Below are positions 17,601 to 25,645 of a DNA stretch of 37,772 bases, piece after piece. Position 1 is the first letter of the stretch. Each line of letters opens with the position of its first letter. The notes under the pieces are model-generated. The model was not told the DNA's origin. It made no database searches and saw nothing but the letters and a program-made list of their open reading frames with translations. A program made the position numbers and the translations under genes. The stretch comes from Clostridia bacterium (GTDB lineage Bacteria; Bacillota; Clostridia; UMGS1883): NCBI GenBank assembly GCA_030527235.1, contig JAUNBL010000019.1, positions 1 through 37,772 of the forward strand, in the 5' to 3' direction.

Positions 17601-17698
17601 GCGTGCCTTCGGCGAAAACAATGCCGGAGACGCCGGATAAAATCACGCCGATTGCCAAAACAGTGCTAATCAGTTTTTTTTTTGGTTTTTCTTTTCAT
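14608..17698 (-). CDS. large secreted repeat protein, signal peptide out of frame by one base at A10
   Basis: Extracellular protein of about 1030 residues. From the N-terminus: signal peptide, a beta-rich region, a bacterial repeat-like segment (VSPAENGSVVLSDD), a GLUG-like beta-helix (FGVIDGGYHKISNFTI, then VAGCNYGGIIRNC), two InlB/Flg_new B-repeats (ETNGGTINSGN and QLNGGVLNGDN, each ending GDK.(Y/F)YAKF), a jelly-roll-like module, and a C-terminal module ending near VMLWQSAESMLPLCG. No LPXTG, SLH or dockerin is visible. The open frame starts at TTG 17658 in mid signal peptide. The natural start is ATG 17698 behind AAGGGAG, giving MKRKTKKK then LISTVLAIGV; that needs nine A residues, but ten are present (17674-17683 as T10 on the plus strand), so a stop follows. 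Phase variation, slippage or a sequence error are open. Likely adhesin or glycan-binding role. Confidence 0.8.
17674..17683 (-). repeat. A10 homopolymer in the signal-peptide codons
   Basis: Ten consecutive A on the coding (minus) strand, 15 bases after the ATG of the secreted repeat protein. One base fewer restores a complete signal peptide in frame with the remaining 1000 codons. Tracts of this length slip during replication and also during transcription, so the length may vary among cells or messages. Confidence 0.85.
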
Positions 17699-17752
17699 GT
17701 TTTTTCTCCCTTCAAAATTTGGGTAGTGCCAAACAGACACCCCCGCTTTTTA

Positions 17753-17771
17753 TTTTAACTATTCGTTAAAA
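17753..17771. promoter_or_regulatory. operator-like palindrome upstream of the secreted-protein gene
   Basis: TTTTAACTATTCGTTAAAA is a perfect 7-bp inverted repeat with a 5-base centre, in the 127-base gap between the GGDEF gene and the secreted-protein gene. It is AT-rich with no U-run and so resembles a dimeric repressor site more than a terminator. I found no convincing sigma-A promoter in the gap, so the gene may be read through from galT-galK or use another sigma factor. Confidence 0.35.
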
Positions 17772-17825
17772 CCATTGTTTTTGCGCTGTCTAAAATATAA
17801 TTGCGCGGAGATGATAAAATCGTTT

Positions 17826-19418
17826 TCAGCCGTTATTTTTGCGAAGTTTTTTTGTTTGCTTGTTGTCATACATATTTTCGTCCGCGCACTGCATAAGCCG
17901 AATTGTATTCCCCGTCTTTGAAAAAAGTGCATATCCTATTGAAAACTCAATTTTATATGGTGTTTTATGAATTTGAACAGCGGCTTGAAACTCGCTGTTT
18001 ATACTTGCAATCTTTTCCTCAACATCAAACACACAGCTGCACGGCATGAGAATCATAAATTCGTCTCCGCCCAACCTTGCGGCAAATTCGCCTTCGACAA
18101 TACAAGTTTTAAGCTTTTTCGCGGTCTGTGAAAGCAGTTCGTCACCGGCGTGGTGTCCATAAAAATCGTTCAGATGCTTAAAATCATCAAGATCAATAAA
18201 CAGTGCGGCAAAATCAGCATTGTTTTCATAATAGTTTTTCTCAAATTTGCCTAAAACATCAAAGAAAAACCTTCGGTTGGGAAGTGCTGTTAAAATGTCA
18301 TAGTTGGCCATGTAGTGATAATCTTCGGCGAGCTCTTTGTATTTCTTTTGCTCCGCTTCAAGCGCTTTTTGGACCTGTTTCTGTTTTGTGACATCTTGAC
18401 ACGACAAAATTATGCACACAAAGTTGCAATTCTTATCTGTAATAACAGACGAAGATAAAAGTACATCCTTAATTTCGCCATCTTTGCAAACCACTTGAGA
18501 CTCACTGTTCAATAAATTGTCGGTCGATAAAATCTTGTTAAAATCATCGCGCTGCAAAATGAAACTACTGATATTTGCACCGATGAGTTCACGGTCTTGG
18601 TGTGTCAACAAATTTTGAGCCGCGCGATTGCATTTCAAAACTTCGCCGAGCTCGTCGATAACAATGAGTGGATTATTGCTTGCTTTGAAAATGTCATCGG
18701 AGGAAATTACCAAATTAATATTAAAAACATCATAGTGGCAAACAATACCGAAATACCCCACGCCGAAAAGCGCAGTTCCAACACTCGCCAGCGCCGGCAA
18801 AATCGGATATGTAAGCGGTAAAACGATGTCAGCAGTAACGCCGAATAAAATGGTTATCATATCTAAGATAATGAACCCGATTGCAAGCTCACGTTTTAAC
18901 TTGTGTTTTACTGCCTTTGCCCATTTATAGAGCATGTAGAACGCAGCGCCGAAATAACTTATGAGATAAATGACATACACCCAAAGCCAAAAGGATGTAA
19001 CGGAATTCTGGTACGTCCAGCCCCACCCGTTCGCCGCAGGAATTATTTTTTGCGCCAAAGAAGTGGTTTCTCCGAAAAAGTTTCGGCAAATCAGCACAAC
19101 CATGGGCAGGAAAAACAAACACAACTTCCACCAGCAGCGGTAAAATTTATCTTTGTCAGTCAGCGCCAAAAAATAGAACGCGGTAATAGCGACAAATCCG
19201 CACCACCCAAATGACGCTAACTTGTGCCAAAAAAACGCCTCCTCGGCAGTCGGCGCCGCAAAAAAGAATGAATAACAAAATGACCACCATGCTAAACTGC
19301 TCAATACTGCGCATGCTGATATGTTCAGAACAGTCTTTCTTTCAACGGTCACAATCCAACCGGCGCCGATAAAAAAGGCCGTATATATAATGATAGAAAT
19401 AACGGACAAAACAGTCAT
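17826..19418 (-). CDS. 7TM-PAS-GGDEF diguanylate cyclase
   Basis: Membrane-bound c-di-GMP synthase of 530 residues. The first 210 residues form seven hydrophobic helices of the histidine-kinase N-terminal 7TM type, followed by a PAS domain (about 220-340, with VIDELGEVLKCNRAAQNLL), a short coiled coil (KQKQVQKALEAEQKKYKELAEDY broken in two here for brevity) and a GGDEF domain with intact RLGGDEF. The inhibitory RxxD site before the active site is not seen (the stretch reads VEGEFAAR), so product feedback may be missing. There is no EAL or HD-GYP partner. The ATG at 19418 follows GGAG at 9 bases; an ATG at 19433 has no ribosome site. It lies 37 bases after galK and 127 before the secreted protein. 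Confidence 0.9.
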   Translation of the reverse strand: MTVLSVISIIIYTAFFIGAGWIVTVERKTVLNISACAVLSSLAWWSFCYSFFFAAPTAEEAFFWHKLASFGWCGFVAITAFYFLALTDKDKFYRCWWKLCLFFLPMVVLICRNFFGETTSLAQKIIPAANGWGWTYQNSVTSFWLWVYVIYLISYFGAAFYMLYKWAKAVKHKLKRELAIGFIILDMITILFGVTADIVLPLTYPILPALASVGTALFGVGYFGIVCHYDVFNINLVISSDDIFKASNNPLIVIDELGEVLKCNRAAQNLLTHQDRELIGANISSFILQRDDFNKILSTDNLLNSESQVVCKDGEIKDVLLSSSVITDKNCNFVCIILSCQDVTKQKQVQKALEAEQKKYKELAEDYHYMANYDILTALPNRRFFFDVLGKFEKNYYENNADFAALFIDLDDFKHLNDFYGHHAGDELLSQTAKKLKTCIVEGEFAARLGGDEFMILMPCSCVFDVEEKIASINSEFQAAVQIHKTPYKIEFSIGYALFSKTGNTIRLMQCADENMYDNKQTKKLRKNNG

Positions 19419-19455
19419 ATTATAAATCTCCATACAACCATGACAAATATCGCAG

Positions 19456-20640
19456 CTACTTCACTTCGTGACCGCCATCGCCTATATCGTCAACATAAAA
19501 CGAAGCGTCATAGCCTATGCGTTCACGATAAGCATCACCGACATTTTTAATAAAACTCTCCACGGCAGCTTCTTGCACTATGGAAACTGTGCAGCCGCCA
19601 AAGCCTGCTCCCGTCATTCTTGAGCCAATGGTTCCATTTTGCTTACGCGCCTCTTCAACAAGCGTATCAAGTTCAATTCCCGTGACTTCGTAAAGGTCGC
19701 GCAGCGAATCGTGACTTTCATTCATTAGCTTTCCGAATTCTGAAATATCGCCGGCCTCAAGCGCTTTTACAGAACGAAGGACACGGTCATCTTCACTTAT
19801 AACGTGCTCTACCCTCTTGCGAACTACGGGATTTGTAATAAGGTTTTTATGCGCCTCAAACTCTGCAAGAGAAATGTCCCCTAAACAAGTTGCTCCGCAA
19901 AGCTCTTTTTTCAGCGCAACAAACCCTTCGTCACACTCTGCACGGCGTTCATTATACTTACTGTCAGCAAGGGAACGTTTTTTGTTAGTGTTTGCTATAA
20001 CGATTTTGCAGCCGTCCATTTTTAAGCCTACGAGCTTATAGCTCAAATCCTTGCAGTCAAGAAAAATGACATGGTTTTTTTTACCCATAGCAGAGGCAAA
20101 CTGGTCCATTATTCCGCAGTTTACTCCACAGTAATTATTTTCCGCACCCTGTCCGCAAAGCGCCATTTCAATCATGTTGAGCGGCTCCGTTATACCCTTT
20201 TTCTCATTGGAAAAAGTGGCAAAGGCAATCGCCGTTGCGACCTCTATTGCCGCCGAGGATGACAATCCGCCGCCGTGCGGTACGGTATCGTCAAACAACA
20301 GCTCGCAGCCAATAATTTCATAACCGCGTTTTTGCAGCTCTGCAGCAACACCAATCTGATAGTTGCCCCATTCAAGGTGTTTATAGTCCATGATTTTTGA
20401 AATGTCCGCTTCCACATAATCGGGTAAGTCAGTAGCGCGCATTTTGATAATACCATTATCTGTCACCCGTGCCGCAATGGTTGTACCCATAGTCAGTGCA
20501 GCTGGGAAAACAAAACCTCCGTTGTAATCCGTATGTTCTCCGATAAGGTTTACTCTGCCGGGGGAACGAAATATGCGGATGTCGCCGCCGCTCCCGCCGT
20601 AATGCTTTATGAAAAGTTCTTTAAGCTCTTTAATTTCCAT
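19456..20640 (-). CDS. galK: galactokinase
   Basis: GHMP-family kinase of 394 residues that phosphorylates galactose at C1 with ATP, first step of the Leloir pathway. Signature GRVNLIGEHTDYNGG near the N-terminus, ATP-binding GGGLSSSAAIEVA near residue 130, catalytic Asp in GIMDQFASAMG, and the C-terminal GSRMTGAGFGGCTV motif are all present. The ATG directly abuts the TAG of galT, with AAGGGG inside the end of galT as its ribosome site, so the two are translated together. The gene is complete and of standard length. galE and galM are not in the window. Confidence 0.97.
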   Translation of the reverse strand: MEIKELKELFIKHYGGSGGDIRIFRSPGRVNLIGEHTDYNGGFVFPAALTMGTTIAARVTDNGIIKMRATDLPDYVEADISKIMDYKHLEWGNYQIGVAAELQKRGYEIIGCELLFDDTVPHGGGLSSSAAIEVATAIAFATFSNEKKGITEPLNMIEMALCGQGAENNYCGVNCGIMDQFASAMGKKNHVIFLDCKDLSYKLVGLKMDGCKIVIANTNKKRSLADSKYNERRAECDEGFVALKKELCGATCLGDISLAEFEAHKNLITNPVVRKRVEHVISEDDRVLRSVKALEAGDISEFGKLMNESHDSLRDLYEVTGIELDTLVEEARKQNGTIGSRMTGAGFGGCTVSIVQEAAVESFIKNVGDAYRERIGYDASFYVDDIGDGGHEVK

Positions 20641-21621
20641 CTACTTATCCCCTTCCGTAAATCTCTTGTGTGCCGCGCGGAGTTCTTCGCTTGTTGTCTC
20701 CGGAGCGGTCGGATTGCAATGCGCCCATGCGCCGGTTTCACTTGACGCGTTAAACTTTTGCTTGTCGCGGCTTCGCATTGGCGGGAAAAATTCAATGTGG
20801 AAATGATAATAATCCGACGTATCCTCACAGTTGACCGGCGACTGATGCATACACATCATATACGGGAACGTGTAGCCGAACAAAGCATCAAGTGTTCCGG
20901 CCGTCTCGCGAACGGCACGCGCTAAATTATCACGTTCACGTTCGGTAAACTGCGCGAGATTTTGCTTGTGAGATTTGGACGCTATGTACATGCCATAAGG
21001 ATATTCGGAAAAGAATGGCAAAAATACGATAAAGTCCTCATTTTCAAAAATGACGCGCTTTTCAAATTTTTTCTCCTCTTCGAGCATATCACATATGAGG
21101 CAGCGATTTGTCTGTTCAAAATGTTCTTTGCAAGAGTCTAACTCCAGCTGCAGCTTTTTAGGAATAAAACTGTAACCATAGATTTGTCCGTGCGGATGCG
21201 GCATAGTCACACCCACAACTTCGCCTCTGTTTTCAAATATGAAGATATATTTAATCTTCTCGTCCTTCTTAAGCTCTGTGAAGCGCTCTGTCCATAAATC
21301 AACCAGTTTGCGGACATGTTCTGTCGGAAGTTCAGGAAGCGTTACCGTATGCTCCGGCGAATAGAGGATGACCTCGCATTTTCCATACGCTTCCGCTGTT
21401 TTATATATGCCGCGCGCTACATCATCTGGAACGGGAGGAATTTGGGACAGTGCGGGGAAATCGTTATCATACTTATAAACGTCAAAGCGCTTTGGAACTT
21501 TGTCGTTGTCTTCGCCCGGACAGAACGGACACCAATCTTTCGGCATCTGCGGTCTGTTTTGGCGATGTGAAGCAATCATTACCCAGTCTTTTGTCAAAGG
21601 ATGCCAGCGTAATTCAGCCAT
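20641..21621 (-). CDS. galT: galactose-1-phosphate uridylyltransferase
   Basis: Class I GalT of 326 residues, second Leloir enzyme: UDP-glucose plus galactose-1-phosphate to UDP-galactose plus glucose-1-phosphate. N-terminal WHPLTKDWVMIASHR is typical; CPFC near residue 30 forms part of the metal site; the active-site nucleophile lies in MPHPHGQIYGYSF; the late HFHIEFFPP motif is present. The start is the ATG at 21621 with AGGTG before it; a further ATG at 21657 precedes the ribosome site and lies in the promoter region. First gene of its transcript. Confidence 0.96.
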   Translation of the reverse strand: MAELRWHPLTKDWVMIASHRQNRPQMPKDWCPFCPGEDNDKVPKRFDVYKYDNDFPALSQIPPVPDDVARGIYKTAEAYGKCEVILYSPEHTVTLPELPTEHVRKLVDLWTERFTELKKDEKIKYIFIFENRGEVVGVTMPHPHGQIYGYSFIPKKLQLELDSCKEHFEQTNRCLICDMLEEEKKFEKRVIFENEDFIVFLPFFSEYPYGMYIASKSHKQNLAQFTERERDNLARAVRETAGTLDALFGYTFPYMMCMHQSPVNCEDTSDYYHFHIEFFPPMRSRDKQKFNASSETGAWAHCNPTAPETTSEELRAAHKRFTEGDK

Positions 21622-21665
21622 TAAAATCACCTCATGTAAAAAATATGTTTTTCTCAATGTATATA

Positions 21666-21694
21666 ATTATATATTCACACGCTTCAATCGTCAA
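21666..21694 (-). promoter_or_regulatory. sigma-A promoter of galT-galK
   Basis: On the minus strand TTGACG (21689-21694), a 17-base spacer and a perfect TATAAT (21666-21671). The -35 box overlaps the stop codon of the DUF4364 gene, so the gal genes have their own promoter although they lie on the same strand. No catabolite (cre) box could be recognised with confidence. Confidence 0.75.
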
Positions 21695-22224
21695 GAATTA
21701 TCTTGCAAAAGTGACGAAAGAATTTGCATGTAAACTCCATGCGGGTCTTTCTGAAAACTCTTACAGAGGCGTTTCCCCGTTTCATTGTCTGGTACGGCTA
21801 TTCTGAGACGAAAGGACTCAGCCCCGGCATCGTTTATAGACATTACCGCTGCGTATTCCGTTTCACTAATCTGTTCGCAATACGCAACGACGCTCTTTGC
21901 ATCGCGCACTTCTTTTGCCTTTTGTCGTGATGTCGCGTGCAACTCTTTTCGCACCGACATCGGAACACGCTCTCCGAAAAACTCCAGAGTCTCTTTCCCT
22001 TTCGCAGTAATAGAATACATTCTTAAATTATCATCAAAATAATATGTAACAAGACCTTTTTCCGCCAAATCAAACAAATAGTGCTGCACGTCAAAATACT
22101 CTGCGAACGAGTGTGAAATCACAATGTCCGTAATCAGCGCATTGGAGACAGGGATTATAAAATAGTCCAGCACACTCAATATTACGAGTTTGATATCTTC
22201 TTCTTCTTCAAAATGATATCCCAT
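21691..22224 (-). CDS. DUF4364 winged-helix protein
   Basis: Conserved Clostridia protein of 177 residues. The first 80 residues (DIKLVILSVLDYF, then YLFDLAEKGLVTYYFDD and YSITAKGKETLEFF) form a winged-helix fold of the PadR/MarR kind, as in DUF4364 (PF14277). The second half is alpha/beta and carries RLRIAVPDNETG. It has no known target; DNA binding is inferred from the fold. The ATG lacks a strong ribosome site. It is transcribed divergently from radA with an extended -10 promoter between them, and may be a regulator of neighbours, though this arrangement is common in the class and may mean nothing specific. Confidence 0.85.
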   Translation of the reverse strand: MGYHFEEEEDIKLVILSVLDYFIIPVSNALITDIVISHSFAEYFDVQHYLFDLAEKGLVTYYFDDNLRMYSITAKGKETLEFFGERVPMSVRKELHATSRQKAKEVRDAKSVVAYCEQISETEYAAVMSINDAGAESFRLRIAVPDNETGKRLCKSFQKDPHGVYMQILSSLLQDNS

Positions 22225-22259
22225 AGGTACACAACCTTACATAAAAATCATTGTAATTT

Positions 22260-22268
22260 ATTATAGCA
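22260..22268 (-). promoter_or_regulatory. extended -10 promoter of the DUF4364 gene
   Basis: On the minus strand TGCTATAAT is a perfect -10 box with the extended TGn element, about 36 bases before the ATG. No good -35 box is placed at 16-18 bases, which extended -10 promoters do not need. Confidence 0.55.
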
Positions 22269-22306
22269 CGTTTTTGAATATAAAGCTACAATTTTTTTCA
22301 TTTCCC

Positions 22307-22335
22307 TTGAATTTTGTACTGCGGTTTGATAAAAT
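22307..22335 (+). promoter_or_regulatory. sigma-A promoter of radA
   Basis: TTGAAT (22307-22312), 17 bases, TAAAAT (22330-22335). The predicted start near 22342 is immediately before the AGAGGTGA ribosome site, so the leader is only about 14 bases. Confidence 0.65.
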
Positions 22336-22355
22336 AAAAAGCAGAGGTGATTCAT

Positions 22356-23708
22356 TTGAAACGCACCGCAACTTTTATATGCCGCGAATGCGGCTACGAA
22401 ACAGTAAAATGGCTTGGCAAATGTCCCTCCTGCGGTGAATGGAATACATTTGACGAAATCACTGTACAGAGTGCGCCTAGGACGCAGCAAGCCGCATTTC
22501 ATTCACTTACCCCTGTCAATATCAGAGATATAGATACACAAAGCGGAGAACGTGTTACAACACAGAGCGAGGAATTTGACCGCGTTTTAGGCGGCGGAAT
22601 AGTTCCCGGTTCTCTTGTGCTGTGCTGTGGCGAGCCCGGCATAGGAAAGTCTACTTTTTTACTCCAGGTTTCCTCCGAACTCTCCGAGACTAAGAAGGTT
22701 CTCTATATTTCGGGCGAGGAGTCCGCCTCGCAACTCCGGCTGAGGGCCAACAGGCTCAATATGTTAGGGAACAGCTTGTTTGTAGCAAATGAGACCAACT
22801 TGGAAGTCATTGCCCAGACCATTCTTGAATCAGAAGCGGCGTATGTTATTATAGACTCTATCCAAACTCTTTACTCCCCGCGCCTCACGTCTGCTCCGGG
22901 CAGTGTGAGTCAGGTGCGCGAATGCACACTGCGTTTTATGCAGATGGCAAACGACAACGCCATAACTTTCTTTATTGTGGGACATGTAACAAAAGAAGGC
23001 GCTATTGCGGGACCGCGAGTTTTAGAGCACATGGTTGACTGCGTGCTCTATTTTGAGGGCGAGAGACAGCAGAGCTATCGTATTTTGCGCGCTGTGAAAA
23101 ATCGTTTCGGATCGACAAATGAAATTGGTGTTTTTGAGATGACGGACAAGGGGCTTGTCGATGTGCCCAATCCTTCGCTCATGCTTCTTTCCGGCCGCCC
23201 GATAGACGTCCCGGGCAGTGCGATTGTTTGCTCCATTGAGGGTACACGTCCTGTTTTAGCGGAAGTGCAAGGGTTGGTTGCGTCAAGCCCGCTTGCCATT
23301 CCGCGACGAATGTCGAGCGGTGTGGATGTAAACCGTTCACTGCTCATAATAGCTATTTTGGAAAAAAGAGGCGGATTACCGCTTGCCAATCAGGACGTGT
23401 ATATTAACGTTACAGGCGGCATAAGAATTACGGAACCGGCTGTGGACATGGCAATTGCGGCGGCGCTTATTTCTTCTGCTGCCCAAAAACCGCTTCCATG
23501 TGAGATGGCGTTTTTCGGTGAAATAGGCCTTACCGGTGAAATCAGAACTGTATCACAAGCACAACGGAGGCTTGACGAGGCAAAGAAAATGGGGTTTACA
23601 AAATGTATGCTGCCGTTTGATTCTCTCGGCGCTATCGAGAGAACTGACGCAATGGAAATAGTGTCTGTGAAAAATATTGCAGACGCCAAGAAATATATAT
23701 TAGGATGA
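22356..23708 (+). CDS. radA: DNA repair protein RadA
   Basis: RecA-like branch-migration helicase of 450 residues. N-terminal zinc finger FICRECGYETVKWLGKCPSCGEWNTF with all four cysteines, ATPase core with Walker A GEPGIGKST and the RadA-specific KNRFGSTNEIG motif, and a C-terminal Lon-protease-like domain (GGIRITEPAVDMAIAAAL). The chosen TTG at 22356 is seven bases after GAGGTGA and gives MKRTATFICREC; a GTG at 22347 overlaps the ribosome site and is less likely. Its TGA overlaps the ATG of the SLH-M15 gene by four bases. Confidence 0.96.
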   Translation: MKRTATFICRECGYETVKWLGKCPSCGEWNTFDEITVQSAPRTQQAAFHSLTPVNIRDIDTQSGERVTTQSEEFDRVLGGGIVPGSLVLCCGEPGIGKSTFLLQVSSELSETKKVLYISGEESASQLRLRANRLNMLGNSLFVANETNLEVIAQTILESEAAYVIIDSIQTLYSPRLTSAPGSVSQVRECTLRFMQMANDNAITFFIVGHVTKEGAIAGPRVLEHMVDCVLYFEGERQQSYRILRAVKNRFGSTNEIGVFEMTDKGLVDVPNPSLMLLSGRPIDVPGSAIVCSIEGTRPVLAEVQGLVASSPLAIPRRMSSGVDVNRSLLIIAILEKRGGLPLANQDVYINVTGGIRITEPAVDMAIAAALISSAAQKPLPCEMAFFGEIGLTGEIRTVSQAQRRLDEAKKMGFTKCMLPFDSLGAIERTDAMEIVSVKNIADAKKYILG

Positions 23709-24907
23709 AAAAGCTGATTGTTTTAATTCTTGTAACTGCAATTTCCTTGCATGTGTATGCTCTTGACAATTCTACCATCAGTTCATGGGCGGAAAGCGAA
23801 ATCACTCTTGCGCTGGATTACAAATTGCTCAAAGACGTAAACGCTTTCTCTGACTATGGAGCGCAGATTACGAGGCTGCAAATGTGCGGTCTTATTGTTG
23901 ATACTTACGAATTGATGAGGGGGAAACCCTGCGGTGAGCCTGTAGCGGAAAACATCTTCACTGACACCAATGACCGCCGTGTACTTCAGGCGGCAGAGCT
24001 GAAAATTGTTTTTGGAGACCAGTTTGGAGCTTTTGAGCCGTTGCGGGTAATTACACGCGAAGAGGCGGCGGTTATGCTTACTCGCCTGCTCAACATGTGC
24101 GATATCGACTGTGAACTTGATATTGTGGATGTAGAGGATACCTTGGGCGAATATCTTGATGCGGATTTGGTTTCTTACTGGGCAATAAACGACATTGCTT
24201 TTATGATACGAAGCGGCTACATGGTTGGAACGGACATGCGAATTCTCTCACCCAAGGGTAATATTACAATTGAGCAGTCCGTAATTCTACTCACACGGGT
24301 TTACCTGAAAAACAACCCCGAATTCTCGTTTGACGGCGAGGAGATTATCGCGGATTTACCGCCCGAGGTTTCAAACGAAATCATTCTTCCGCGTGCTGAC
24401 GACGGCACCTATGCAACGAATAACCGCGCAGAGATTTTTACCGAAGGCGAAATAACAAGCCGCGAGGAAGCAGAAGCGCAAATGGTGGAAATTGTTATTG
24501 ATGTTTGGAATATAGACGCAAACGGCGAGAAGTACCCTGCAAAGCGCTATATCACAGTACACAAAAACATGGCGGCGCGCTTCCAGGCTGTTTTCGATGA
24601 GATTTTTAACGGTCCTGAGAAATTCCCCATTAAAAATGTCGGTGGTTTTTCATGGCGCACAGGTCGCCTTACACGCCTTTCCGAACACAATACGGGAACT
24701 GCAGTTGATATTAACTGGGAGGAAAACTACTGTATTTACAGTGATGGCTCTATCGTCGGAAAATATTATAAGCCCGGCGAGGATCCGTATTCTATAGTTC
24801 GCGGAGGCGATGTGTGGAACGCGTTTGTAAAATACGGCTTTACCTGGGGCGGCGATGCATGGCGGAAAACGCGTGACTATATGCATTTTTCCTACTTTGG
24901 AACTTGA
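23705..24907 (+). CDS. SLH-anchored M15 peptidoglycan peptidase
   Basis: Secreted cell-wall enzyme of 400 residues. Signal peptide 1-20 (MKKLIVLILVTAISLHVYA), then three SLH repeats (about 25-75, 85-140 and 145-205; ITR, ITREEA and ITIEQS are their third-helix marks) which in other proteins bind pyruvylated wall polymer. After a Pro/Glu-rich linker comes an M15 (VanY/CwlK-like) domain with the zinc residues in LSEHNTGTAVDIN and the last His in RDYMHFSYFG, preceded by FTWGGD. It probably cleaves D-Ala-D-Ala or another peptide cross-link at the surface. Three SLH repeats imply an SLH-type cell envelope in this organism. Coupled to radA by an ATGA overlap, although the functions are unrelated. 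Confidence 0.9.
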   Translation: MKKLIVLILVTAISLHVYALDNSTISSWAESEITLALDYKLLKDVNAFSDYGAQITRLQMCGLIVDTYELMRGKPCGEPVAENIFTDTNDRRVLQAAELKIVFGDQFGAFEPLRVITREEAAVMLTRLLNMCDIDCELDIVDVEDTLGEYLDADLVSYWAINDIAFMIRSGYMVGTDMRILSPKGNITIEQSVILLTRVYLKNNPEFSFDGEEIIADLPPEVSNEIILPRADDGTYATNNRAEIFTEGEITSREEAEAQMVEIVIDVWNIDANGEKYPAKRYITVHKNMAARFQAVFDEIFNGPEKFPIKNVGGFSWRTGRLTRLSEHNTGTAVDINWEENYCIYSDGSIVGKYYKPGEDPYSIVRGGDVWNAFVKYGFTWGGDAWRKTRDYMHFSYFGT

Positions 24908-24916
24908 GGTGTGATG

Positions 24917-25636
24917 ATGAAAACAGTGTTGATTACAGGCGCTGCTAAAGGCATTGGCGCGGCTACGGCAAGGCTTTTTGACAAAAATGGATACGCTGTT
25001 GCGATAACATATCTCACTTCCGCAGGGGAAGCAGAAACGCTTTGCGCCAAACTGACCAATGCCCGCGCTTACCTATGCGACATATCAAACCCTGCCACAG
25101 CACGCAAAACGGTGGACGCTGTTGTTTCAGATTTTGGCTCAATAGACATATGCGTGAATAATGCCGCGGTATCGCATTATGGACTTTTAAGCGACATGAG
25201 CGACGAAGACGTAAAACGTATTTTGGACGTTAATGTTTTTGGCACCCTTAATATAATACGCGCAGTACAGCAGTATATGGTTTCAAGGAAGAGCGGCGTC
25301 ATAACAAACATTTCCTCAATATGGGGAATTACCGGTGCGTCATGCGAAGTTCTCTACAGCACGGCAAAAGCGGCTATCATCGGACTCACAAAGGCGCTTG
25401 CCAAAGAGCTTGGACCTTCCGGGATTCGTGTTAACGCAGTTGCTCCGGGATTCGTGAAAACAGATATGACGCGTGGTTTCTCGGATGAGGATGTGGCAGC
25501 CTTTTGTGCCGAAACTCCGCTCGGCCGCATTGCTCTTCCGGAGGAAATTGCAGAGGCAGTTTACTTTATATCATCTTCAAAGGCAAACTTTGTAACCGGT
25601 CAAGTGATAAGTCCCAACGGCGGAGTTGTTATGTAG
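24917..25636 (+). CDS. short-chain dehydrogenase/reductase (FabG-like)
   Basis: Classical SDR of 239 residues. It has TGAAKGIG for the cofactor, NNAAVSHYG, the catalytic Ser in SSIWGITGA and the YSTAK Tyr-Lys pair, then PGFVKTDMT and the C-terminal NFVTGQVISPNGG. The length and ending are those of 3-oxoacyl-ACP reductases, but no other fatty-acid genes are nearby, so the substrate is open. Acidic residues after the second strand that would fix NADH preference are not clear. GAGGTG lies six bases before the ATG at 24917; ATG 24914 and GTG 24911 are in-frame alternatives. Nine bases follow the stop of the M15 gene, so co-transcription is likely. Confidence 0.88.
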   Translation: MKTVLITGAAKGIGAATARLFDKNGYAVAITYLTSAGEAETLCAKLTNARAYLCDISNPATARKTVDAVVSDFGSIDICVNNAAVSHYGLLSDMSDEDVKRILDVNVFGTLNIIRAVQQYMVSRKSGVITNISSIWGITGASCEVLYSTAKAAIIGLTKALAKELGPSGIRVNAVAPGFVKTDMTRGFSDEDVAAFCAETPLGRIALPEEIAEAVYFISSSKANFVTGQVISPNGGVVM

Positions 25637-25645
25637 CACAAAAAC

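Noticed and set aside
17699-17825. c-di-GMP (GEMM) riboswitch before the secreted-protein gene, suggested by the GGDEF neighbour
   Set aside because: The conserved GEMM core and its two tetraloop-receptor stems are not seen in the gap.
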